Below, piece after piece: positions 20,516 through 28,859 of a DNA stretch of 64,000 nucleotides. Location of the stretch: NCBI GenBank assembly GCA_944321165.1, contig CALUKE010000001.1, forward strand, positions 248,001-312,000. The letters are read 5' to 3'. Under the pieces are notes generated by a model. The model was not told the DNA's origin, did no database searches, and saw nothing but the letters and a program-made list of their open reading frames with translations. Both the position numbers and the translations under genes were made by a program. The stretch's first letter is position 1. Each line of letters starts with the position of its first letter. The DNA comes from an uncultured Odoribacter sp. (GTDB taxonomy: Bacteria > Bacteroidota > Bacteroidia > Bacteroidales > Marinifilaceae).

Positions 20516-23155
20516 ATGAATCTCTTATCTAAACTGACCTGCGGTCTTGGATTGCTGCTCATGCTGTCCTGTCAAAACCGGCATTTATTTTCCGATCCAT
20601 CAGTATTGGCAACGATTACCCAAGATTTTGAAAATAAACGAAAGGCCCTGCCACACGGTCATCTGTTCGAGATTTTTTCAACTCCCTTGACCCAGGAAGA
20701 ACGAGAAGCGCTGATGTTTCTATATGCCTATATGCCCATCGGCGACATCACCGATTATAGCGGTGATTATTATTTGGAAAATATCAGATATTCTCTGAAA
20801 GCCCGAAAAGAAATGCCCTGGGGAGAAAAAATTCCGGAAAGAGAATTCCGTCACTTTGTTTTACCGATACGGGTCAACAATGAAAACCTGGACGAATCGC
20901 GCATGGTCTTCTATGAAGAACTCAAAGAGCGGATAAAACACCTTTCCTTATACGATGCCATATTGGAGGTCAATCACTGGTGTCACGAAAAAGTCATTTA
21001 TACGCCCACCGATTCTCGGACCAGTTCTCCCCTGGCTTCAGTAAAAACAGCCTATGGACGCTGCGGAGAGGAATCCACTTTTCTGGTGGCCGCTCTCCGA
21101 GCAGTCGGCATACCGGCCCGTCAGGTTTATACTCCCCGTTGGGCTCACACGGACGACAATCATGCCTGGGTGGAAGCCTGGGTGGACGGTCGATGGCATT
21201 TTCTGGGCGCCTGCGAACCGGAACCGGTATTGGATCTGGGTTGGTTCAATGCACCGGCCAGCCGAGGCATGTTGATGCACACCAAAGTATTCGGACGTTA
21301 TGACGGACCGGAAGAAGTCATGAGTCAGACTTCCGGATACACCGAGATCAACGTTATAGAAAACTATGCACCGGCAGTCCGGGCAACGGTTACTGTTCTG
21401 ACATCAGATTTGCAGACGGTTGAAAATGCCCGGGTAGATTTCAAAATTTACAATTACGCAGAGTTCTGTACCGTTGCGACCAAACAGACAGATTCAAACG
21501 GTCAGACCCGCCTTTCTGCCGGAAAGGGAGACATGCTAGTCTGGGCTACCGACGGCCATCAATTCGGCTACGGCAAATTGGCCTTCGCCCGGGATACAGC
21601 AATTTCCATCATTCTAGACCAAAAGGCCGGTAATTTTCAAACTCAATCCCTGGACATCGTTCCTCCAGTGGAAAATGCTACTCCGGTCAAGGTAAGTCCG
21701 GAACAACGGGCCGAAAATACCCGGCGTATGGCTCAGGAAGATTCAATCCGCCAGGCTTATACGTCAACCTTCCCGACATTGGAACAAACCCAGAGGATTG
21801 CCGCCGAACTGGAGCTACCCTCCCAACCGTTGAGCGATCTGCTCATCGCCAGTCGAGGCAATCATTCGGCCATTACCGATTTTCTCCGGAATACTCCCAC
21901 CTCCCTACGGCCGCAAGCCATGGATTTACTGCAGGTCATCTCTGAAAAAGACTTACGGGATACTCCGGAAGCCGTTTTGAAAGATCATTTGCTACACACA
22001 CTGATTTCCAAAAGTTCCCTATTTAATGAATATATACTGAATCCCCGGATCGACAATGAACTGCTGACAGCATACAAGGACTTTTTTCAAAAAAACATCG
22101 ACCCGCAATTAATCCGACAAATACAAAAAGATCCTCATCTGTGGACACAATGGTGTCTGGAAAATATCACCATTCGGGAAGATCTGAATCCACAAGGCAT
22201 CCCGATGATGCCCGAAGGGGTCTGGAAATCTCGCACAGCAGACCGGCATTCCCGGGATATTTTTTATGTTTCTGTTTTAAGAAGTCTGGGAATTGCTGCC
22301 CGCATAGATGCAGTTACCGGCAAAACCCAATATGCTCTGGAAAACGAAAAATGGCAGGATGTCAATTTCAACACGACAGCAACAGCCGGCGTCGTTCCGC
22401 AAGGAAAGCTGATCGCCCATTACCAACCGGTGCAAGCATTGTCCAATCCGTTATATTATTCACATTTTACCCTTTCAAAATACAAGGGAGGAGAATTCCA
22501 GCTGCTTACTTTTCCGGAAAATGAAAGCAGCAACTGGAAAAACCTACTACAACAGCCCATGCCTTTAGATACCGGCTATTATATGCTGGTTACAGGTACC
22601 CGTCTGGCCAGCGGAGGTGTATTGAGCAACCTCACTTTCTTCCAGATCGAGGCGAACAAAACAACCTCCATAGAATTGATCATGCGAGAAAATCCGGACG
22701 AAATTAAAGTCATCGGCAATCTGAATTCCGAGGCTCAGTTTCTTCCGGCAGGAGCAGAAAAAACACAAAGTATCCTGCAGACCACCGGTAGAGGATATTT
22801 TATCGTAGGAATTTTAGGAAATCGCCAGGAACCCACCAACCACGCCCTCCGGGATATTGCTGCATTCAAAGAAGAATTCGAGAAATGGGGACGTGGCATG
22901 GTATTGCTTTTCCCGGACGAACAGCAATTAAAAAGTTTTGATCCCCAAGAATTTCCCGAACTTCCGAATACGATCACCCTGGGTACGGATATCGACCACA
23001 GCATACAAAAAATGATACAGGAAAACATGCAACTGTCAAACGATCATCTGCCCATTTTCGTGATTGCCGATACATTCAACCGGATTGTTTTCATCTCCCA
23101 AGGGTATACCATCGGTTTAGGTGAACAACTAATAAAAACAATACACAAACTGTAG
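20516..23155 (+). CDS. Transglutaminase-like lipoprotein with extra degenerate domain and thioredoxin-like C-terminus
   Basis: Secreted lipoprotein (signal ending LLMLSC) of 879 residues. A papain-like transglutaminase core lies at about residues 140-240 with Cys183 in YGRCGEES and His216 in DDNHAWVEAW; the expected third acidic residue falls in GACEPEP. A carboxypeptidase-regulatory/Ig-like beta domain follows (about 285-365). Near residues 560-640 a second transglutaminase-like segment appears (SRDIFYVSVLRSLGIAARIDAV, then NEKWQDVNFN) but without Cys. The last 130 residues resemble a thioredoxin fold (YFIVGILGNRQEP, LPIFVIADTFNRIVFISQGY) lacking a CxxC pair. Substrate unknown; peptide or cell-wall cleavage is possible. 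Family call firm, domain limits approximate. Confidence 0.8.
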   Translation: MNLLSKLTCGLGLLLMLSCQNRHLFSDPSVLATITQDFENKRKALPHGHLFEIFSTPLTQEEREALMFLYAYMPIGDITDYSGDYYLENIRYSLKARKEMPWGEKIPEREFRHFVLPIRVNNENLDESRMVFYEELKERIKHLSLYDAILEVNHWCHEKVIYTPTDSRTSSPLASVKTAYGRCGEESTFLVAALRAVGIPARQVYTPRWAHTDDNHAWVEAWVDGRWHFLGACEPEPVLDLGWFNAPASRGMLMHTKVFGRYDGPEEVMSQTSGYTEINVIENYAPAVRATVTVLTSDLQTVENARVDFKIYNYAEFCTVATKQTDSNGQTRLSAGKGDMLVWATDGHQFGYGKLAFARDTAISIILDQKAGNFQTQSLDIVPPVENATPVKVSPEQRAENTRRMAQEDSIRQAYTSTFPTLEQTQRIAAELELPSQPLSDLLIASRGNHSAITDFLRNTPTSLRPQAMDLLQVISEKDLRDTPEAVLKDHLLHTLISKSSLFNEYILNPRIDNELLTAYKDFFQKNIDPQLIRQIQKDPHLWTQWCLENITIREDLNPQGIPMMPEGVWKSRTADRHSRDIFYVSVLRSLGIAARIDAVTGKTQYALENEKWQDVNFNTTATAGVVPQGKLIAHYQPVQALSNPLYYSHFTLSKYKGGEFQLLTFPENESSNWKNLLQQPMPLDTGYYMLVTGTRLASGGVLSNLTFFQIEANKTTSIELIMRENPDEIKVIGNLNSEAQFLPAGAEKTQSILQTTGRGYFIVGILGNRQEPTNHALRDIAAFKEEFEKWGRGMVLLFPDEQQLKSFDPQEFPELPNTITLGTDIDHSIQKMIQENMQLSNDHLPIFVIADTFNRIVFISQGYTIGLGEQLIKTIHKL

Positions 23156-23173
23156 TGACAAATCTATGGGAAT

Positions 23174-23683
23174 TTATTCATCTGACAGGCTAAAAGACTT
23201 GTTGGCAAACAATTCGGCCAATCCCGAAATCTGTTTTAACCGCAACAATTCATCTTTATCCATGCCGATATTTTTCTGTATCCACTGATCGGACATACCG
23301 GCCTTCGTCAATTCGGACACGATATGACTCATCAATTCCACACAATGAGTTCCTCTCGCCCGATTATGCCGAATAGTCGAAGCCATCCGGTTGGAAATAT
23401 CTTTCTCAATGACAACAACCGGCAAAAGTCCCTTTTCCCGTTCAAAAATCCGTTGAGAACTTTTCAGGATCAAATAACGATGGTATCCATCCACCAGCTC
23501 ATACTGATCCTTCTCCGGCAAATAATAACAAACACAAGGCATCGTATAACCATCCTCCCAAATGGACAGTTCGAGTAATTTCATCTCCGGAGGTGCCACC
23601 ACATTGGGATTGTAATCATTGGCTACCACCTTTTCTACCGGAACTGCAATCACCTTATATACAGGACTATAATAATCACTCAT
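23174..23683 (-). CDS. ParB/Srx-fold protein, IbrB-like
   Basis: Small ParB N-terminal-domain protein (169 residues). The ParB/sulfiredoxin-fold core shows VPVEKVVANDYNPNVV, LELSIWEDGYTMPC and the key VDGYHRYLI (residues 64-72, the GxxR nucleotide/phosphate-binding element), followed by RHNRARGTH and a helical C-terminal part that could be a helix-turn-helix (about 128-152). It overlaps the upstream PP-loop gene by eight bases, so the two are translationally linked. The same pairing is known as IbrA/IbrB in E. coli, where it activates immunoglobulin-binding eib genes. The molecular reaction is unknown to me. Confidence 0.8.
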   Translation of the reverse strand: MSDYYSPVYKVIAVPVEKVVANDYNPNVVAPPEMKLLELSIWEDGYTMPCVCYYLPEKDQYELVDGYHRYLILKSSQRIFEREKGLLPVVVIEKDISNRMASTIRHNRARGTHCVELMSHIVSELTKAGMSDQWIQKNIGMDKDELLRLKQISGLAELFANKSFSLSDE

Positions 23684-25010
23684 ATTGAATCAATTTATGA
23701 TATTTTTCCATAATCCATAAACGCATTTCCCGATCCTTTTTAGAAGGGACAAATCCCATGTATTTACAAGAATGGTCATTTTTTAAAATACAGATACAGA
23801 TTCGTTTATATGTTGGCAATTCCCGAAACTCCGGTATGTCAATATCATCCAAATACTCCATCCGTACCGGTCGCTTTGTGGTTTTATAGTTGCTTTTCGA
23901 ACCGATTTGCATCTTTACTCCAGCAATACGTAATTTCTCAATAGTCGCTTCACTCAAACAACCGCCCCTTTCCCGCCAAAACTGAATGCTGACCATCAGT
24001 TTATTCATATAATTCCGCCGAATATCCGCGGGAAGGGTATCCAACAAAAAATACATATACTTCGCCCAGGTGTAGCCCTCGGGAAGAGTTACTTTCTGCC
24101 GATTTCCCACTGCTGCCGTATTTCCATAGAGAGCCATAAAGTTAACACCGTTCACTCGATTGATCATCCGCCCCCACATATCCGGATCCAGAGCCCGATA
24201 CAATGCCAGACTGGAACGAGCTTCCGAAATAAAGGGACTGGCCACCCGCTGTTTTTCCAAAGGAACTCCCGCTCGATAGTATAGATCATACAAATGATTA
24301 TAGGGCCAATGGAATTTTCCATTCGCCACCCAGACATCTGTCGTCAACCAATCATAAATCGGATAAGCATTATATATCCCCATATCGAGCCGTCTCACCC
24401 ACTTCAATCCCTTGAAACGATGCAAACCGACATAATGCAATGTACGCCACCGATTCAAACTCTCCTGGGTCCGAATCCCCACCAGACAACAGGTTCGCTT
24501 GGCTTTCTTTCGAATATGCAACCATCGGGCAAAAGAACGTTGAAAATCATAATCCCACATCCGATTGCTGAAAGCCGGAAAGTCTGATTTTGTATAAACC
24601 CCTTCAGGCATCTTCCGTACCCAACAATCCTGTTTTTCTTCATCCCAGGGTCTCCAATACTTTTGAAACATCGAAGTACAAGTCGGAACCTTGAAAGGTA
24701 CACAAACCCGGTATACCTCCAGTATATCTTTATTCGACGCCAATACTTCATCCACATAACGAATAGTTTCGCCATACTGTACTTCATAATCCATATGAAA
24801 TACCCCCAACTTCCGCTTCGGACAATTTTTCCGGATATAGTCGATACACAAATGCAATAAAACACCACTATCCTTTCCTCCAGAAAAAGATACATAAACA
24901 TTATCAAAATGCTTAAAGATCTTTTCAAGTCGCTCAAGTGCCAGTTCGTAAACATTCCGGAAAACCTTTACTTTTTTATCTGGTATTCCATTTTCATATA
25001 CAACTTCCAT
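23676..25010 (-). CDS. PP-loop ATPase / PAPS reductase-like protein, IbrA-like (DUF3440)
   Basis: 444-residue member of the phosphoadenosine-phosphosulfate-reductase-like PP-loop family. The ATP pyrophosphatase motif SGGKDS is at residues 43-48, and GIRTQESLNRW matches the second conserved motif of this fold. The C-terminal half, with YKRICICILKNDHSCKYMGF, corresponds to DUF3440. Sulfate-assimilation partners (CysD, CysN, sulfite reductase) are absent nearby, so it is unlikely to be a true PAPS reductase. Its start overlaps the upstream acetyltransferase-like gene by 43 bases and its end overlaps the ParB-like gene by eight: a tight three-gene unit. Function is inferred only from the IbrA relationship. 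Confidence 0.85.
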   Translation of the reverse strand: MEVVYENGIPDKKVKVFRNVYELALERLEKIFKHFDNVYVSFSGGKDSGVLLHLCIDYIRKNCPKRKLGVFHMDYEVQYGETIRYVDEVLASNKDILEVYRVCVPFKVPTCTSMFQKYWRPWDEEKQDCWVRKMPEGVYTKSDFPAFSNRMWDYDFQRSFARWLHIRKKAKRTCCLVGIRTQESLNRWRTLHYVGLHRFKGLKWVRRLDMGIYNAYPIYDWLTTDVWVANGKFHWPYNHLYDLYYRAGVPLEKQRVASPFISEARSSLALYRALDPDMWGRMINRVNGVNFMALYGNTAAVGNRQKVTLPEGYTWAKYMYFLLDTLPADIRRNYMNKLMVSIQFWRERGGCLSEATIEKLRIAGVKMQIGSKSNYKTTKRPVRMEYLDDIDIPEFRELPTYKRICICILKNDHSCKYMGFVPSKKDREMRLWIMEKYHKLIQYE

Positions 25011-25366
25011 GTTCGGATTACAAAAAAACCATTTTCCTGAAATACAGCCAAATGACGAGTATGCGCAACAGCCTGCAATTTATATTGATCGACAAAACAC
25101 GGAATGAGCTGGTCCAACAAAAAAACCAATGTTTGCAAATCATCACCCTTTGCATAATAATTATTGATCACCGCAGTCTTATTTCTGACCTCTACGGGTA
25201 TAAATCCGACCACCTGTTCATCTTCAAGAGCCACAAACCAAACATGATGTATAGAGGTCTTGAACGGATAGTTATTATTCAGACGTAACACTGCAGTACT
25301 CATGACCAAAGGGGCCACCAACTGATATAATCGCTGATCAGTACCATTCAATTTTTCCAATCTCAT
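24968..25366 (-). CDS. Small GNAT-like acetyltransferase candidate
   Basis: 132 residues with a GNAT-like central pattern: HVWFVALEDEQVVGFIPVEVRNKTAVINNYYAKGD (beta4-beta5 region) and a late VFQENGFFVIRTWKLYMKME strand-helix-strand. The usual acetyl-CoA loop (Q/RxxGxG/A) is not evident, so it may be a divergent or inactive member. Its last 43 bases overlap the start of the IbrA-like gene. It is the first gene of that cassette, 72 bases after the cutC stop. Assignment is tentative; it is called as a real gene because of coding context and overlap. Confidence 0.5.
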   Translation of the reverse strand: MRLEKLNGTDQRLYQLVAPLVMSTAVLRLNNNYPFKTSIHHVWFVALEDEQVVGFIPVEVRNKTAVINNYYAKGDDLQTLVFLLDQLIPCFVDQYKLQAVAHTRHLAVFQENGFFVIRTWKLYMKMEYQIKK

Positions 25367-25438
25367 AAATATGCATCATTTAACAAGCACACTCGTCATT
25401 CTCGACTGCCGGCAATGAATTACATTCCCGATAATAAA

Positions 25439-26200
25439 TTAAGCTTCCAGATTTTCTTCCAGAACCTGAATAACCTGCCGGATTTTTTCTTCACTGGAAA
25501 CATCCTGGCCATATTCCGCGACATGAACCGTTCCTCCCATAGATACCCGGGAATTTCGATAGATCATGCCGCTCTCAATCGTTTTCCGGGCAGACAAATG
25601 AAATTCCCTGGCACCCGTCTGCTCCGCAATATTTTTAATATTCGATGCATTCACGCCACATCCCGGCATAATAATGACCTGCTGGGCTTCTGCTACCAAT
25701 TGCCGGATCAGCGGAATTCCGGCCTCGGCTGAAGCTTCCTGTCCTGAAGTCAGTATGCGATGGCACCCCAACTCCTCAATTCTTCGGAGAGCTTCCAGGG
25801 GATGACGACACATATCGAAAGCTCGATGAAAAGTTACCGACATTCCCTCGGCCGCCCGCATCAATTCCTTCATGCTTGCAACATCCACCTCCCCATCCGG
25901 AGTAAGACATCCCAATACGACTCCATCGGCTCCCAATTTCTGGGCAGCTTCTATATCCCGCCAAATGACTTTTCTTTCTTCAGCGGAATATAAAAAATCC
26001 CCCCCTCTCGGTCGTATGATTACATGCAAACGAATCGGAGCCATCTCCCGTACACAGGCAATTTCGCCCCAGGAGGGAGTAGTTCCCCCCTCAGGCATTC
26101 CTGCACACAACTCAACCCGATCCGCTCCACTCTGAGCCGCAATCATCGCACTCAAGAGTGAATTGGCACAGATTTCAATTTTAAAATCCTGACGTTGCAT
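25439..26200 (-). CDS. cutC: CutC family protein
   Basis: TIM-barrel protein of 253 residues named for copper homeostasis in E. coli, though a direct copper role is disputed. Family segments: IEICANSLLSAMIAAQSGADRVELCAGMPEGGTTPS, LHVIIRPRGGDFLYS, GADGVVLGCLTPDGEVD, VTFHRAFDM and RILTSGQ. It lies eight bases after the fucosidase gene on the same strand. No metal-transport or resistance gene is adjacent. Confidence 0.94.
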   Translation of the reverse strand: MQRQDFKIEICANSLLSAMIAAQSGADRVELCAGMPEGGTTPSWGEIACVREMAPIRLHVIIRPRGGDFLYSAEERKVIWRDIEAAQKLGADGVVLGCLTPDGEVDVASMKELMRAAEGMSVTFHRAFDMCRHPLEALRRIEELGCHRILTSGQEASAEAGIPLIRQLVAEAQQVIIMPGCGVNASNIKNIAEQTGAREFHLSARKTIESGMIYRNSRVSMGGTVHVAEYGQDVSSEEKIRQVIQVLEENLEA

Positions 26201-26208
26201 AAACAGCT

Positions 26209-27504
26209 TTATTTCAAAGTCAGTTCCACAACATAATCCACCTCATCAGGAATTTGTCCCAATTCCAGGAGAATACCATCCTCCACCTTCTTAAACTTAA
26301 CCGGTTTCTGATCTTTGAAAACAACCGCCTTTTTCACTTTAGCTGTTAAAGGCAAAAAGAGATTCTGATCAGCCAAATTCAAGATATGAACATACAATTT
26401 ATTGTCTTTACGAGTAGTTACCCCCCAATCTTTCGGAGTAATATCTCCTCCCCGGGTTCCATAAATCGTCTCTCCATAAACCTTCATCCATTCTCCGATA
26501 GCTTTCAAGCGTTCTACGGCAGCTTCCGGTAATTCACCGTTAGGTTGCGGCCCTACATTCATCAAAAGATTGGCATTACGCCCAGCCGCTTTTACCAAAT
26601 AATGTATCAACGTTTCAACAGATTTATAGTTTTGATCAACAATCTTATATCCCCACATTCCATTCATGGTTTCACAAGTCTCCAGCGGCAGCGGACTGAT
26701 ATCCTGACCGGACAGGCCAGCCTTGTTCTCACCAGGCAGATCCCGTTCGAAAATTTGAATATCTTCGCCAGCAAAAGGCACTTGATGATGATTGTTACCG
26801 ATCAGACAAGAGGGCTTCAATTGATGGATCATCGCATATTGTTCCGGCAACTGCCAGTCGAAATCCGGATCCTGATCATGATCCCACCATCCGTCAAACC
26901 AAAGTGCTGCCGGATCATAATTCTTGATTAGCTCTGCAATCTGATTATTCATAAACTGATAATACGTTTTCCATTCTCCATGGGTCGTACGGCCGGTACC
27001 ACGTCCTGTCCGTCCCAAAGGATAGTAATCTTCCCTGTCCCAATCCAGATGAGAATAATACAAATGCAGCTTGATTCCCTGCTTTTTACATTCATCTGCC
27101 AGCTCTCTCAAAACATCCCGTTGAAAAGGAGTAGCATCAACAATATTATAATCCGAATATTGAGTATCCCACATGGAGAAACCTTCGTGATGACGAGTGG
27201 TAAAACAAATGTATTTAGCGCCGGATGCTTTAATGGCAGCCACCCATTCAGCTGCATTGAATTTGGAAGGATAAAAACCAGAGGCCAATTTACGATATTC
27301 CAGATGATTCAAATTCTGATTGGTCATTACCCATTCTCCCTGCGCCAACATACTGTATAATCCCCAATGCAAGAAAATACCGAATTTATTATCCTGAAAT
27401 TCCTTACGAGCTTCCAGATTTTCCGGTGCTGGAACATAACCTTCCTGTGCCATACCTCTCAATGAGAGTAAAAGCATTCCTAAAATAATAATCTTTTTTT
27501 TCAT
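26209..27504 (-). CDS. Alpha-L-fucosidase, GH29, exported
   Basis: Secreted glycosidase releasing L-fucose from host or dietary glycans. Signal peptide residues 1-20 (ending GMAQ), then the GH29 barrel: FGIFLHWGLYS, YICFTTRHHEGFSMWDT and the nucleophile Asp204 in AALWFDGWWDHD. The downstream C-terminal region from about residue 345 looks like the usual beta-sandwich. At 431 residues it is near the short end of the family, with no additional carbohydrate-binding module. It is not in a SusC/SusD locus; neighbours are an FAH-like gene upstream and cutC downstream. Confidence 0.94.
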   Translation of the reverse strand: MKKKIIILGMLLLSLRGMAQEGYVPAPENLEARKEFQDNKFGIFLHWGLYSMLAQGEWVMTNQNLNHLEYRKLASGFYPSKFNAAEWVAAIKASGAKYICFTTRHHEGFSMWDTQYSDYNIVDATPFQRDVLRELADECKKQGIKLHLYYSHLDWDREDYYPLGRTGRGTGRTTHGEWKTYYQFMNNQIAELIKNYDPAALWFDGWWDHDQDPDFDWQLPEQYAMIHQLKPSCLIGNNHHQVPFAGEDIQIFERDLPGENKAGLSGQDISPLPLETCETMNGMWGYKIVDQNYKSVETLIHYLVKAAGRNANLLMNVGPQPNGELPEAAVERLKAIGEWMKVYGETIYGTRGGDITPKDWGVTTRKDNKLYVHILNLADQNLFLPLTAKVKKAVVFKDQKPVKFKKVEDGILLELGQIPDEVDYVVELTLK

Positions 27505-27530
27505 TCTACTTATTTGTTATTAAACATGTT

Positions 27531-28100
27531 TCAACTTATTCTAAAATCCAGCATTTTCACACCATTCAATGTCATCTGCAAACAATCACCCCGTCGCAAA
27601 TTCCGGAAACGATGCCGATGTCCGCAAAATAGAAAATCACCTATTTTCAAGGTATGAAAATCCGAAGAAAATGCAATCAATTTTTCAATGCTGAAAGGTA
27701 AAGAATCTACCTCTCCGGCAGTAATACATTTTTCATTCACAAACATCTCATAAACAGCCCCTTTTTCTTTCTCCCATTTCACCATACTGCTAATAGCACA
27801 AGAACTATCGAATGACGCTGCCATCACCGTCGGTAATCCCTGTGCCGATAATTTCTCCTCCAAAGAATCTGCATAAAAACGGATTCCCACTCCGATCTCC
27901 TCAAAATAACGACTGGCAAAACGCTCGCCAACACTTTTTCCCAATTTGCTTATTCTGACAACCAACTGGGGAACACAGCTCACCTCTTGGGTAAAATCTG
28001 GAATATAAAAATCTCCGTTATTTCTCAACAGAACATCATCTCCCACCGACACGACAGCCACCTCCGCATTTTGATTGTATTCCGCACACAAAATCTTCAT
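27531..28100 (-). CDS. Fumarylacetoacetate hydrolase family protein
   Basis: 189-residue FAH-fold protein. Recognisable elements are YFEEIGVGIRFYADSLEEKL, the FDSSCAISSMV segment, MFVNEKC and the C-terminal GDFLFCG, GDCLQMTLNGVKMLDFRI. Such proteins hydrolyse or decarboxylate small keto/hydroxy acids; the substrate here is not inferable. I use the ATG at 28100, two bases after the upstream nitroreductase stop, rather than the TTG at 28106. Tight spacing implies co-transcription with the nitroreductase. Confidence 0.72.
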   Translation of the reverse strand: MKILCAEYNQNAEVAVVSVGDDVLLRNNGDFYIPDFTQEVSCVPQLVVRISKLGKSVGERFASRYFEEIGVGIRFYADSLEEKLSAQGLPTVMAASFDSSCAISSMVKWEKEKGAVYEMFVNEKCITAGEVDSLPFSIEKLIAFSSDFHTLKIGDFLFCGHRHRFRNLRRGDCLQMTLNGVKMLDFRIS

Positions 28101-28102
28101 AC

Positions 28103-28672
28103 TCAAGGCTTATAAATCAAACTGTCGACACTCCGTTTGGGAACATGATGAACTCCTTCCGCATCCCGCCAATACCGATAATCTTCCCCTTGCATCTCCT
28201 CTAACACCACTTTTTCCATCGGTTTTCCAAGAGCAATCACATACAGGATTTTCATTTCCTCCGGCAAATGAAAAAGAGTTCGTAATTCAGTATTGCGAAA
28301 AGCTTTTATAATACAGCCACCATACCCCTTCTCCACGGCTCCCAACAAAATAGTCTGAGCCTGCAAACCATCATCACATAAACAATTGTCTACAATTCGA
28401 GTATCCAACAATTGAATCAGATAAGCAGCAGGACGCTCTCCCTCTTCCGGTCCAGCCCAATCCTTCAAATAACCGGCCCATGCCAGATTCGGGAATACTG
28501 CCGCACACTCTTCTTCTTTCTGTACGATGATATATTTCAAGGCCTGTGCATTTCTCCCGGAAGCACAAAAACGTGTCAGCCCCACCCAGGCGGTCAATTC
28601 TTCTTCCGGAATCCGAAATGTCTGATCAAACCGACGATAACTGCGGTTTTTTAACAATAAATCTTTTAACAT
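28103..28672 (-). CDS. Nitroreductase family protein
   Basis: FMN-dependent oxidoreductase of the nitroreductase fold, 189 residues. Evidence: NRSYRRFDQTFRIPEEEL (N-terminal FMN phosphate contact RxxRxF), FCASGRNAQALKYIIV, GLQAQTILLGAVEKGYGGCII and VIALGKPMEKVVLEE (C-terminal GxP). The physiological substrate is unknown. It is the first gene of a minus-strand set that continues into the FAH-like gene. Confidence 0.9.
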   Translation of the reverse strand: MLKDLLLKNRSYRRFDQTFRIPEEELTAWVGLTRFCASGRNAQALKYIIVQKEEECAAVFPNLAWAGYLKDWAGPEEGERPAAYLIQLLDTRIVDNCLCDDGLQAQTILLGAVEKGYGGCIIKAFRNTELRTLFHLPEEMKILYVIALGKPMEKVVLEEMQGEDYRYWRDAEGVHHVPKRSVDSLIYKP

Positions 28673-28750
28673 CTATTCCTTTTTTCTATTTCCATATCTA
28701 TCCGACACAAAGGTTTTTACAACTTTTCATGTTTTGATCATTATAAATTG

Positions 28751-28758
28751 TAAATTTG
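28751..28758 (+). promoter_or_regulatory. Possible -7 element upstream of the AddB-like gene
   Basis: TAAATTTG matches TAnnTTTG exactly, about 100 bases before the ATG at 28860. The nearest TTTG lies only 14 bases upstream, closer than usual, so support is partial. Confidence 0.35.
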
Positions 28759-28859
28759 CCTTGTATGATAAGCGATCTACAGAAAACAAAAATAGTAACA
28801 AAATACAACAAGCCCAAATAACCCTTTAATTTTTATCCATAACTTTCAACCTTGATGAT

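Noticed and set aside
23676..25010. True PAPS reductase for sulfate assimilation
   Set aside because: No CysD/N/I/J genes nearby, and the protein carries the DUF3440 C-terminal half and a ParB-like partner.
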